The notes: generated by a model from the letters alone, not told the origin. A stretch of 64,000 nucleotides of DNA from Wenzhouxiangella sp. 15190 (GCF_003417465.1 NZ_QVMV01000052.1:1-64000); one strand, 5' to 3'. Numbered from the stretch's first letter, positions 27,308 through 36,513 are shown. A program made the numbers and translations.

Positions 27308-27994
27308 ATGCAGTCTTCCACTCACGATTGGTCAGGCAAGTTCGATGAAGCGAACGGGCATCGTTGTCCGGCCCCATCGATTCCCAGGTTTGCACCTTCC
27401 GACTGCATGCTGGGTGAAGTGCTCCGGGTTCTGGAGCACTCGCGCGATGGGGTCTGTGTATCGGTAGCCGAAGCCGGTCGAATCTGGATCGATCCAGAGC
27501 TTCGACAATATCGCGATGAAATCACATCGCCCGATGTGTTCTTCAAGGTGCCGGTCGGTGCGGCAGAGGTCGTTCATGAAACCGCTTCGGACGGAGCGGG
27601 TGCGCCCAGGCCGATCGATGAACTGCTCTATCGGACGGCCTACCACGGTGCGGATGGCGCCTTGCTGGATCGGTGCCAGCCCTACGACGTAATCGAACTC
27701 AAGTACTGGCCGAATTTCACGCGCCTCCCGCATACGCGTCACATGATCACGCTGTGTTCGCTGTTGTCGCGACGCCCCACCAGCCTTTCGTTTGCCTACC
27801 GGATGCTGAAGATTCCCGAGGCGGATGCATTGCGCTTCTGTAGCGCCGTCAATGCAGCCGGCTACACCAAGGTGGTGAGTTCGCAGCCGGCGAGCGATGC
27901 AGCCGGCCCCGGGAACCCGTCGGCCGATTTGAATGCTTCCGGAGCCTCGGGCAGCTTCTGGTCGAGATTGTTCGATCGGATCGCCGGGTTGTAG
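27308..27994 (+). CDS. Unrecognised protein, first gene of GTPase/globin cluster
   Basis: The 228-aa soluble protein has no signal peptide or membrane segment. I do not recognise a family. The middle part (about 95-130) is acidic and includes IDELLYRTAYHGADGALLDRCQPYDVIELKYWPNF. Residues ~135-190 (HMITLCSLLSRRPTSLSFAYRMLKIPEADALRF) look like a small helical or winged-helix domain. The tail is Ala/Ser/Gly-rich with an amphipathic end (FWSRLFDRIAGL). GGGGG lies before ATG 27308; an internal ATG at 27407 is an alternative. It is 2 bp from the GTPase gene, so it is probably a partner or effector; DUF742 proteins hold a similar place in Streptomyces conservons, but homology is not shown. Confidence 0.7.
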   Translation: MQSSTHDWSGKFDEANGHRCPAPSIPRFAPSDCMLGEVLRVLEHSRDGVCVSVAEAGRIWIDPELRQYRDEITSPDVFFKVPVGAAEVVHETASDGAGAPRPIDELLYRTAYHGADGALLDRCQPYDVIELKYWPNFTRLPHTRHMITLCSLLSRRPTSLSFAYRMLKIPEADALRFCSAVNAAGYTKVVSSQPASDAAGPGNPSADLNASGASGSFWSRLFDRIAGL

Positions 27995-27996
27995 TA

Positions 27997-28557
27997 ATGA
28001 ACGATCAGTTGCACAAGATTCTCTTTGCCGGGCCCGTCGGCGCGGGCAAGACCACCGCCATCACCTCGGTCAGCGATTCGCCGGTGATTGCAACCGATGC
28101 TCAGGCCAGCGATGAGGTCGTTGAACGCAAGCAGACCACGACCGTGGCGATGGATTACGGCACGCTGCAAATCGACCCACAGTTGAACATTCAGTTGGTC
28201 GGAACACCCGGGCAGGAACGATTCGGATTCATGTGGGAGATCCTGTCCCGGGGGGCGATCGGCGTTGTATTTCTGATCGACAATGCGCGTCCGGAGCCGT
28301 TGGCCGACATGGCGTTCTACATCGACGCCTTCCGTACCCTGGTCGACAGACAGGGGGGTGCGGCGGTGGTCGGCGTTACGCGTAGCGACCTGGCGCCCAG
28401 CCCGGGCCTCGACCGATATCGTGAAGAACTGATCCGGATGGGGTATCGACTACCCGTATTCGAAGTCGACGCGCGCAAGCGCGACGACGTCAAGGTCGCT
28501 TTGCTGGCACTGGCCTCGGAACTCAACCCCACCACCTATTGGCGCCAGCGAGCATGA
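27997..28557 (+). CDS. Small GTPase of the conservon CvnD / MglA type
   Basis: The 186-aa Ras-like GTPase has P-loop GPVGAGKTT (12-20), a switch I region KQTTTVAMDYG (45-55), a G3 motif VGTPGQERF (68-76) in which the usual DxxG aspartate is replaced as in the MglA/CvnD group, and a G4-like TRSD (128-131). Such GTPases work with roadblock/LC7 proteins that act as GAPs or regulators; two roadblock-type genes lie downstream. It overlaps the ABC-phosphatase gene by 4 bp (ATGA). It is likely cytoplasmic, with an unknown target. Confidence 0.87.
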   Translation: MNDQLHKILFAGPVGAGKTTAITSVSDSPVIATDAQASDEVVERKQTTTVAMDYGTLQIDPQLNIQLVGTPGQERFGFMWEILSRGAIGVVFLIDNARPEPLADMAFYIDAFRTLVDRQGGAAVVGVTRSDLAPSPGLDRYREELIRMGYRLPVFEVDARKRDDVKVALLALASELNPTTYWRQRA

Positions 28558-29909
28558 CGCCCGTGTCACAACATTTCACTACGCGCGATTCCGTGCTCCG
28601 GCTCGATGGTTTCGGGGCCGGTTTCGGCGATCGGGTCATACTCGCCGAAATCGATCTCGAAGTGCCCGATAACGGCTTGATGGCACTGATGGGTCCGACG
28701 GGTGTCGGCAAGTCGACCTTGCTCCGGACCGTCTGCGGCGCGGCACAGCAGAACGCCAGTTTCAAGAGCTGGGGCGAGATGCGCTACCTGGCGTTGGTGG
28801 CCGGTGAGGCTGGCTGGCCGAGGCTGGTCATGCAGGATGCGCGACTGCTTGTGTCGACGGTCTACGAAAACCTGGTCAGTGGCCTGTCCAATCGTTCCCG
28901 TCTGACGCTGCCCGAGCAGCGCAAGGCCCTGACGCGCGTCCTGGAAGAGTTGGACAGCGACCGGTTCATGGGCTGTCTGGAGCAGTCCGTCGTGGAACTG
29001 TCTCTGGCCGATCAGCGTCTGATCGCAATCTTGCGCCATGTGCTTTCCGAGCCGGGCTTGTTGTGCGTTGACGAGCCGACAGTCGGACTCGACGAAGCCG
29101 GTTCCAGGAGCGTGCTCACGCTTCTGGCCCGCTACGCCGAGCAACGGCCGGTTCTGATGGCCACGCACAACCTGGCGCAGGCTGGTGATTGGGCCGACTA
29201 CGTGGCCCTGCTTGTCAGCGGCCGCATCCGGGAACTCGCCCCGGCGGAAACGTTTTTCACTTGCCCGGAGACTGAGGCCGGCCGTGCATTCATTCGGCAG
29301 GGAACCTGTGCAAGCCCGAGCCCGGACATTACAGCGGAAGTGCTCGACGAAGACACACCGCCGCCACCGCCGCTACCTGAAAAGGCGCATCAGGCCATGA
29401 ACGCCTGGGCCGGACCACGTGGTTTCGTCTGGCTCGACCCCGGCGAACTCGCCGGCACGCCGCGGCCCGGCGTGATCCACAACGTGGAGCAGGATCTCGA
29501 TGCCCTGGCCCGCGTGGGCGTGACACGCCTGCTGACCTTGCTCGAAACACCGCTTGATTGTGATGCCGCCCTGGCCGAGCGCGGCATGCAATCAATGCAT
29601 ATCCCGGTCGACGACATGACAGCGCCGACGGTCACGCAAGCGGTGACTTTCTGTCGCCAGATCTGGCGCTGGATCCAACAGGGTGAGGTCGTCGCAGCGC
29701 ACTGTCACGCCGGCCATGGCCGAACGGGAACGGCACTTGCCGCCTACCGAATATGGCAAGGGCTTGCGGCCGTTGAAGCCATCGAAAGCCTTCGCGCAAT
29801 CGAACCACGCTGGATCCAGTCGCGCGAGCAGATCGAGTTTCTCGAACGATTCGAGAAGTTTACGCAATCGCCCGAGCATCGCCCCTCCGGCGAGCCCGGG
29901 TATGCGTGA
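28554..29909 (+). CDS. ABC ATPase fused to dual-specificity phosphatase
   Basis: The 451-aa protein starts at ATG 28554 (ATGA overlap with the GTPase). Residues ~15-245 are a soluble ABC ATPase: Walker A GPTGVGKST (47-55), Q-loop Q94, degenerate signature LSLAD (149-153, normally LSGGQ), Walker B LLCVDEP (169-175), H-loop H205. A proline-rich linker (269-274) leads to a Cys-phosphatase domain (~288-435) with the CX5R loop HCHAGHGRTG (C384, R390) and a candidate general acid in PVDDM (D353/D354). No permease partner is encoded nearby, so a signalling role is more likely than transport. A fusion of these two enzymes is unusual. Confidence 0.85.
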   Translation: MTPVSQHFTTRDSVLRLDGFGAGFGDRVILAEIDLEVPDNGLMALMGPTGVGKSTLLRTVCGAAQQNASFKSWGEMRYLALVAGEAGWPRLVMQDARLLVSTVYENLVSGLSNRSRLTLPEQRKALTRVLEELDSDRFMGCLEQSVVELSLADQRLIAILRHVLSEPGLLCVDEPTVGLDEAGSRSVLTLLARYAEQRPVLMATHNLAQAGDWADYVALLVSGRIRELAPAETFFTCPETEAGRAFIRQGTCASPSPDITAEVLDEDTPPPPPLPEKAHQAMNAWAGPRGFVWLDPGELAGTPRPGVIHNVEQDLDALARVGVTRLLTLLETPLDCDAALAERGMQSMHIPVDDMTAPTVTQAVTFCRQIWRWIQQGEVVAAHCHAGHGRTGTALAAYRIWQGLAAVEAIESLRAIEPRWIQSREQIEFLERFEKFTQSPEHRPSGEPGYA

Positions 29910-29922
29910 TCGGGTGTAATTC

Positions 29923-29950
29923 TTGCACCAGCACACACTACGACTACAAC
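29923..29950 (+). promoter_or_regulatory. Possible internal promoter before first roadblock gene
   Basis: TTGCAC (29923-29928), a 16-bp spacer and TACAAC (29945-29950) lie in the 59-bp gap after the ABC-phosphatase gene. The match is moderate. The very strong AGGAGG ribosome site that follows suggests that the next gene is expressed at a higher level than its neighbours. Confidence 0.28.
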
Positions 29951-29968
29951 TAATGAGGAGGATTACCA

Positions 29969-30376
29969 ATGTCCGATATTGATTCAGCCTTGCAACAGGC
30001 CATTCAGAGCATTCCCGAGTGCCTTGCCGCCGGCTATGTGGACCTCGAGTCGGGAATGCTGATCGGCATAAAGACAGTGGATTCGCATCCCGATGAAGTC
30101 ATGGACATGCTGGCAGCCGCGACTGCTGAAATGTTTCAAGGGTCGAACGTGGTTGCAATCGAACGCATCTTCAAAAAGGCGCGTGGCGTGGAAGACGACG
30201 GCTCGCACTATTTCCAGGAAATGATCGTAAACAGCGACAACCTGATTCATTTTTTCATGCGGGGCAAGAATGCGCCCGACCAGGTGGCGTGCTTCGTATG
30301 CCGTCGATCGGCCAATCTGGGCATGGTGGTTACAAAGGCGCGTCAGGCCATGACCACCGTCGAGGCCGCGGCCTGA
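29969..30376 (+). CDS. Roadblock/LC7-like protein 1
   Basis: The 135-aa cytoplasmic protein has a profilin-like roadblock pattern: IPECLAAGYVDLESGMLIG (two strands), a helix with DEVMDMLAAATAEMF, then strands EMIVNSDNLIHFFMR and VACFVCRRSANLGMVV and a final helix. The assignment rests on secondary-structure pattern and context rather than a strong motif. AGGAGG 5-8 bp ahead of ATG 29969 is the best ribosome site in the cluster. It is a candidate partner of the GTPase at 27997. Confidence 0.65.
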   Translation: MSDIDSALQQAIQSIPECLAAGYVDLESGMLIGIKTVDSHPDEVMDMLAAATAEMFQGSNVVAIERIFKKARGVEDDGSHYFQEMIVNSDNLIHFFMRGKNAPDQVACFVCRRSANLGMVVTKARQAMTTVEAAA

Positions 30377-30403
30377 GGGTTCATTTTTAACCGCACACCA
30401 GTC

Positions 30404-30421
30404 GGCCCGGACTACCGGGCC
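30404..30421 (+). other. Hairpin between the two roadblock genes
   Basis: GGCCCGG-ACTA-CCGGGCC (7 bp) lies in the 74-bp gap; the stem extends by three more pairs around a one-base bulge. No T-run follows. It may attenuate transcription or protect the upstream mRNA 3' end, separating the strongly translated first roadblock gene from the rest of the operon. Confidence 0.4.
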
Positions 30422-30450
30422 GGACGAACATTTCCCAGGGACTTTCAGCC

Positions 30451-30870
30451 GTGAACGATGGAACTGCCAGTCAGTCGCTCCGGGACGAGCACCCCAGAGG
30501 GTCGCGGGTCCGCTCGATTCTGCGCGGACTCATGGGGTCGACCGCCGGCAGCGTCAATGCCGCGGCCGCCATCACCAGTGACGGCATGATCATCGCCTCG
30601 GTGCTCCAGGACGGTGTCGATGCCGACCGCTTCGCCGCCATGTCGGCCTCGCTCCTGGCCCTGGCCGAGCGGGAAATCAACGAGATTCAACGCGGCCGGT
30701 TACGCCAGCTGTTGATCGAGGGCACGGAAGGTGCCGTGCTGCTGGTCCAGGCCGGCAGCGATGCCGTTCTGGCCGTCTCGGCCGAGCCGAATGCCCTCAT
30801 CGGCAAGGTATTCCTGGAGGCACGCCGCGCTGCCGGCAAGCTACAAGAGTGCTTGGCCGACGGGGAGTGA
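30451..30870 (+). CDS. Roadblock/LC7 domain protein 2 (MglB-like)
   Basis: The 139-aa protein starts with GTG 30451. After a basic N-terminus it shows a classic roadblock layout: NAAAAITSDGMIIASVLQ, the central helix RFAAMSASLLALAEREINEI, then GTEGAVLLVQAGSDAVLAVSAEP and a final helix LEARRAAGKLQECL. Family members form dimers that bind Ras-like GTPases, as MglB does with MglA. It ends 8 bp before the ferredoxin-globin gene. Confidence 0.82.
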   Translation: MNDGTASQSLRDEHPRGSRVRSILRGLMGSTAGSVNAAAAITSDGMIIASVLQDGVDADRFAAMSASLLALAEREINEIQRGRLRQLLIEGTEGAVLLVQAGSDAVLAVSAEPNALIGKVFLEARRAAGKLQECLADGE

Positions 30871-30878
30871 GGCAGACC

Positions 30879-32456
30879 ATGCAAGTGCGATATCAGCAGC
30901 ATCGTATCGAGGTGCGTGATGATGAGAGCCTGCTGTCGGCATTGTTGCGTCATGGTCTGCCGGTTCGCTATTCCTGTCGTGCCGGTACCTGCCAGACCTG
31001 CTTGATGCGTGCCACGAGCGGACGGCCGCCGGATGCGGCCCGACACGGCCTTCGTCCCGAGTTGGTCGAGCAGGGTTATTTCCTGCCCTGCAAGTGTCGG
31101 CCGACCGAACCACTGGAGGTGGAGCAGCCTTCGGTTTCGAAACTGTCGGCGGGCTGTAAGGTGACCGAGGCGAAGATGCTGGCCCCGGATATCCGCTGCC
31201 TGCGGCTGCGCTCGCACCCCGGAATCGATCCGCTGCCCGGTCAGCATATCCGGGTGATGCACCCCGATGGCCTGATGCGCTGCTATTCCGTGGCCAGCTT
31301 GCCACGCCGGGATGGTTATGTGGAACTCCATGTGCGCCGTATCGAGGGCGGCCGGGTCAGCCGCTGGTTGGTCGACGACGTGGCGGTGGGCGATTCCATT
31401 GATCTGCTGCCGGCGGCCGGCGAGCTGGTCAACCCGCAGCCCGAGGCGGACGGCGACCTGCTCCTGGTTGCCACGGGGACCGGGCTCGCGCCGCTGGCGG
31501 CCATACTGCGCGAGGCGCTCGATCGCTGCCGGGACGGGCGCATCCATTTGTTGCACGGGGTGCGACGGCGCGTGGATCTGTATGCCGATGCATGGCTGCG
31601 GGTATTGGAAGCCACTCACCGGAATTTTACCTATCTGCCCTGTTGCAGCGCCGAATCGGGCCGACAGGGCTGTTTCCACGGGCGCGTAACCGATTATCTG
31701 CGAGAAAGATTTCCCGCCGGGTTTCGGGGATGCGTTCTGCTTGCCGGGCGGCCGGATATGGTTGCCGAGGCTGCCGCCATTTGCCGTGAGCGTTGCAATT
31801 CGGTGGCGGTACGCAGTGACCCGTTTCATTTTGATCATGACGCTACGGTCGTCCCACCCTCCGGAGAAGACGAAAGGCGGGCGCCGCCACCGGATCCCGA
31901 GCTCTGGAGCAGACTGGGCAACGGCCAGGTTCTCCGCGAAGTGCTGCGCGATTTCTACGATATTGTCTTCGAGGATGAATACCTGGGGCCATACTTCGTC
32001 GGGGTGACCAGGCAACGACTCCGCGAGAAGCAGTACTCGTTTCTGCGCAGCCTGATGCTGGGAACGCGCGACTACATGGGCCAGCGGCCGCGCAATGCCC
32101 ACCACTGGATGGTGATCCCGAACTGGCTGTTCGACTATCGGCTCTCGTTGATGGAGCAATGTATGCGCGATCACGGGGTGAGCGAACCCTGGATCGAGCG
32201 TTGGCACGTTTTCGAGACCTTTTTTCGCAATGACATTGTCAAGGATGCTCCCTGGCCCAGAAGGGTTGGCCATAGCGAAGTCCTGCTGGACGGCCTTGAA
32301 CAAGCGAAACTGGAAGACGGCGGGCTGTGTGATTCCTGTGGGCGTGTTATCGAGCGGGGCGAGTCGGTCTGTTTCCACCTGCGCGAGGGCAGTCTCTACT
32401 GCGGTGACTGCAGTCAGACCGCCCCGGGTACCGAGTCATCCCGGACGGCCGTGTAA
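30879..32456 (+). CDS. Ferredoxin / ferredoxin-reductase / truncated globin fusion
   Basis: The 525-aa protein has four visible modules. (1) Residues 1-90 are a plant-type [2Fe-2S] ferredoxin with C33-x4-C38-x2-C41 and C71 or C73. (2) Residues 92-315 are an FAD/NAD(P)H reductase with RCYSVAS (134-140) and LLLVATGTGLAPL (195-207). (3) Residues ~340-460 are a truncated haemoglobin, with helix motif FYDIVFEDEYLGPYF and proximal histidine region NAHHW (H408/H409). (4) The C-terminus is a zinc-ribbon-like finger, C484-x2-C487 and C508-x2-C511. It should carry electrons from NAD(P)H to haem, as in flavohaemoglobin NO dioxygenases, but the domain order and globin type differ. ATG 30879 is chosen; a frame from 30849 overlaps the roadblock gene. 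Confidence 0.87.
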   Translation: MQVRYQQHRIEVRDDESLLSALLRHGLPVRYSCRAGTCQTCLMRATSGRPPDAARHGLRPELVEQGYFLPCKCRPTEPLEVEQPSVSKLSAGCKVTEAKMLAPDIRCLRLRSHPGIDPLPGQHIRVMHPDGLMRCYSVASLPRRDGYVELHVRRIEGGRVSRWLVDDVAVGDSIDLLPAAGELVNPQPEADGDLLLVATGTGLAPLAAILREALDRCRDGRIHLLHGVRRRVDLYADAWLRVLEATHRNFTYLPCCSAESGRQGCFHGRVTDYLRERFPAGFRGCVLLAGRPDMVAEAAAICRERCNSVAVRSDPFHFDHDATVVPPSGEDERRAPPPDPELWSRLGNGQVLREVLRDFYDIVFEDEYLGPYFVGVTRQRLREKQYSFLRSLMLGTRDYMGQRPRNAHHWMVIPNWLFDYRLSLMEQCMRDHGVSEPWIERWHVFETFFRNDIVKDAPWPRRVGHSEVLLDGLEQAKLEDGGLCDSCGRVIERGESVCFHLREGSLYCGDCSQTAPGTESSRTAV

Positions 32457-32461
32457 CCGCC

Positions 32462-34270
32462 ATGCAGTTCCGCAAGCTCGGGCTGGTCGATGGCGTATCC
32501 CACCGTGCCTGGCGAGCATTGACGCAGATCGACTCGGTGGCATTCCTGCATGTCGATCTGGAAGGGCGCATCCGCCACGTCAACGCGGGCGTTTCGCGAA
32601 TTTTCGGATATCGGCTCCAGGAACTGATCGGGCGTCCCATCGAGGTGCTGTTGCCGGAGGAGCTGAGGGAGCGGCACGCCCGGTATCTGGCTGACTATAT
32701 TACCCGTCGCGCCTCCGGGCGGATTCAGGCCTCACCGATCGTGCGTCGTACCCGTCATTTTCCGTGCGAATTGCAACAGCCGAACGGTGACTTCGTCCGT
32801 TTCACGACTGCGGATGCCGATGGTCGGGAGATTCCGATCTCTCTGACGGTCAACGAAGTTTATTCGGAGTCGGGCGAGCTAGACGGCTTCGTCGGCATGA
32901 TCGTCGATTGCTCGGAAGAACACGCACTGCACGAGCGGCTCCGGCATCAGGCGCTGCACGATCAAGCCACCGGCCTGCTCAACTGGCGGGGGTTGCACGA
33001 GGCCGTCGTCGGGCTGGAGCGCAAGAATCGGCAGGCCCATCGAGACGGGGGATACACCCTCCTGCACGTGGATATCGATCACTTCTCCGCGCTGGCCTTC
33101 GAGTGCAAGGCCGTGGCCGACCATGCCATCGTTCTGGCCGCCCGCTGGTTGAACGCTCGTGTCGAAGCGTTGACCCCACCGGGCCGGGGCCTGGTGGCGC
33201 GGAATTTCACCGCCACAGAGTTCCTGGTTCATCTCGCCGAAACGAACCTCGAAGATGCCCTTTCGCTTGCGGAGTCACTGAGAGAAGAATTCTGCACGCT
33301 CAATCTTGGCACGGACATCAACCCCTTCTACACCACCCTGAGCATCGGTGTGGCGCGAGTGGATGTCGGCATGACCCTCGATTATGTCCTTTCACGAGCG
33401 TCCAATGCTTGTTACATGGCCCAGACCCGGGGTCATGACCGGGTCGTTGCGGCTGCCGAGCGCGACATGGAGATCTACGCACTGGGACACGAGGTCCGGC
33501 AGGCATTGCGGGCGGGGCGCATCCACGTGCATGCCCAGCGGCTGGTTCCGCTGAGACGACAATCTTCCGGCAGCAAATCGGAGCCGCTGTGTTTCGAGGT
33601 GTTGTGCAGGCTGCATGACCGGCATGGCCGGGTGATCGAGCCCGGCCGGGTGTTTCCGGCAGCAGAAAAGCTGGGCCTGGCCGTCGCACTGGATCTGCAC
33701 ATGATCGCGCGCGTGCTGGAGACATTCGATCGCTATCCGGATTGCCTGGCATCGCTGGAGCGCTGTTCCATCAACCTCTCGGGTATCTCCCTGTCCAGTA
33801 TCCGCGCGATCGAAGAGATCCAGGGCCGGATCCGTAGCCACGGTGTCGATCCCGGGAGACTGTGCTTCGAGATAACCGAGAGTTCACGGATCCGCGACCG
33901 TCGTGTGGCGCTCAGCAATGTAGAGCAGCTACGGGCGATGGGTTGTCGCATCGCGCTCGATGACTTCGGCAGCGGTTACTCCAACTATCAGAGTCTCATC
34001 AAATGGCCGATCGACATCGTCAAGATCGATGGCAGCTATGTTCGCCAGATATTGAATGCCGGCCCGCTGAAGACGGACGTCGAGGGAATGATTGCTTCGG
34101 CAAAAGCCCGGGATATCGAGATCGTGGCCGAATACGTCGAGAACGAGCCGGTCGCCCAGATGCTTCGGCAGCTCGGCGTCGACTTCGCCCAGGGCTTTCG
34201 CTTTCACCGCGCCGAGCCACTGGAACAATTGTTGCGCAAGTTGGGTGATCGCCATGCCGGTTCGGTATGA
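32462..34270 (+). CDS. PAS-GGDEF-EAL protein, degenerate GGDEF
   Basis: The 602-aa soluble protein has an N-terminal PAS domain (~18-155), a GGDEF-like domain (~160-335) whose active site reads TATEF at 250-254, so it should not make c-di-GMP, and an EAL domain (~345-595). The EAL catalytic set is largely kept: E379 (EVL), N438, E470, DD500-501, K521, E557, Q577. It is therefore probably a c-di-GMP phosphodiesterase controlled by PAS and perhaps by GTP binding at the dead GGDEF site. It starts 5 bp after the globin fusion and is the last gene of the cluster. Confidence 0.88.
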   Translation: MQFRKLGLVDGVSHRAWRALTQIDSVAFLHVDLEGRIRHVNAGVSRIFGYRLQELIGRPIEVLLPEELRERHARYLADYITRRASGRIQASPIVRRTRHFPCELQQPNGDFVRFTTADADGREIPISLTVNEVYSESGELDGFVGMIVDCSEEHALHERLRHQALHDQATGLLNWRGLHEAVVGLERKNRQAHRDGGYTLLHVDIDHFSALAFECKAVADHAIVLAARWLNARVEALTPPGRGLVARNFTATEFLVHLAETNLEDALSLAESLREEFCTLNLGTDINPFYTTLSIGVARVDVGMTLDYVLSRASNACYMAQTRGHDRVVAAAERDMEIYALGHEVRQALRAGRIHVHAQRLVPLRRQSSGSKSEPLCFEVLCRLHDRHGRVIEPGRVFPAAEKLGLAVALDLHMIARVLETFDRYPDCLASLERCSINLSGISLSSIRAIEEIQGRIRSHGVDPGRLCFEITESSRIRDRRVALSNVEQLRAMGCRIALDDFGSGYSNYQSLIKWPIDIVKIDGSYVRQILNAGPLKTDVEGMIASAKARDIEIVAEYVENEPVAQMLRQLGVDFAQGFRFHRAEPLEQLLRKLGDRHAGSV

Positions 34271-34295
34271 CATTGCGGAATGTGGTGCCGGCGAG

Positions 34296-34326
34296 CTTCA
34301 TGCCGCGCCATGGGCGCGGCATGAAG
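34296..34326. terminator. Perfect 14-bp hairpin between convergent genes
   Basis: CTTCATGCCGCGCC-ATG-GGCGCGGCATGAAG is a perfect stem with a 3-nt loop, placed between the EAL gene and the convergent ompW gene. There is no T-run on either strand. It probably ends or stabilises both converging messages; intrinsic termination is not certain. Confidence 0.5.
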
Positions 34327-34347
34327 GGGACTTCGGCTGGTCGTGAA

Positions 34348-35082
34348 TCAGAAGCGCAGACCGATGGCGGTGGAGAATACCCACGGGTCGATGTCGGCCT
34401 GAATGCTGCTTTGCAGATCGACATCGAAACCGTCGCCGTCGACGGTGGTGGTGCTGAGCTCGGCGTCGGCCTCTATCTCGATCCAGCGCAGGTCGAAGTT
34501 GAGGAACCAGGCATCGTTGAGCGCGACGTCCGCACCCAGCTGCAGGGCCAACCCGAAGGAGTCATCGATCGTCATGTCGGTGCTGCCGCCGGCATAGTCG
34601 GTGCCCAGCGCGGCGTTGGAGGTGCCGATGATTCCTTGGTGCAGTGAATCGGTGGTCTTCTCGTCGAAGAACTTGGTGTAGTTCAGGCCCACCCCGGCAT
34701 AGGGGCGGAAGGTCTGGTCCGGCAGAAAGTGGTACTGCAGGCTCAAGGTGGGCGGCAGGTGCTTGGTGCTGCCGAGCTTGCCCAGGTCGGACAGGGCGCC
34801 GTCGCCCTCGACGCTGTGGTTGAACGGCCAGGCGGCGAGCAGTTCGACGCCGATGTGATCGGTGGCCATGTAGGTGAGATTGATGATCGGACGCGTGTTC
34901 TCGTCGACGTCGACCTGGTAGTTGTCGAGTTCGATGCCCTCGAAGACCAGGTTCTGACTTTCGACATCGGGCGATACGTATCCCAGCCCGAGACGAACCA
35001 GCCAATCGCCCTGGGACTGGGCCAGCGCGTTGAAGGAGAACAGGGCCAGGATAGCCGTGAGCAGGAGTTTCTTGGGGTTCAT
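34348..35082 (-). CDS. ompW: OmpW family outer membrane protein
   Basis: The 244-aa protein has a cleavable signal (MNPKKLLLTAILALFSFNALA) and an eight-stranded barrel pattern: GDWLVRLGLGYVSPD, LSLQYHFLPDQTFRPYAGVGLNYTKFF, and a C-terminus ending in F (FSTAIGLRF). OmpW is a small outer-membrane channel for hydrophobic molecules. GGAGG positions the start at ATG 35082 rather than the ATG two codons upstream, which would be only one base from the SD. Confidence 0.9.
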   Translation of the reverse strand: MNPKKLLLTAILALFSFNALAQSQGDWLVRLGLGYVSPDVESQNLVFEGIELDNYQVDVDENTRPIINLTYMATDHIGVELLAAWPFNHSVEGDGALSDLGKLGSTKHLPPTLSLQYHFLPDQTFRPYAGVGLNYTKFFDEKTTDSLHQGIIGTSNAALGTDYAGGSTDMTIDDSFGLALQLGADVALNDAWFLNFDLRWIEIEADAELSTTTVDGDGFDVDLQSSIQADIDPWVFSTAIGLRF

Positions 35083-35250
35083 TTGCATGCCTCCATCGGG
35101 GATACGGGTTGGTTTATGGAGGACAGTCTATGACTCCCCGCAGCTCGTGCAGTTGACCGGCATCAAGTTTGCGGAATTTGTCCCGTTCGGGCTGACGTAC
35201 ACCACTTGGTGATAACATTGATGAGCTTTCAAAGCCGGAATTGTTGACCC

Positions 35251-36507
<1,257 letters not shown>

Positions 36508-36513
36508 TTCAGT

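Noticed and set aside
30687-32378. 563-codon open frame antisense to the ferredoxin-globin gene
   Set aside because: It is a shadow of a GC-rich coding region: no family resemblance, and it lies fully opposite a protein with clear cofactor motifs.
34296-34326. Hairpin as a true intrinsic terminator
   Set aside because: The stem is perfect but there is no T-run on either strand; it is listed only as a probable 3'-end structure.
35083-35250. Promoter for glyA around TTGACC at 35153
   Set aside because: No acceptable -10 box occurs at normal spacing, so I could not support a call.
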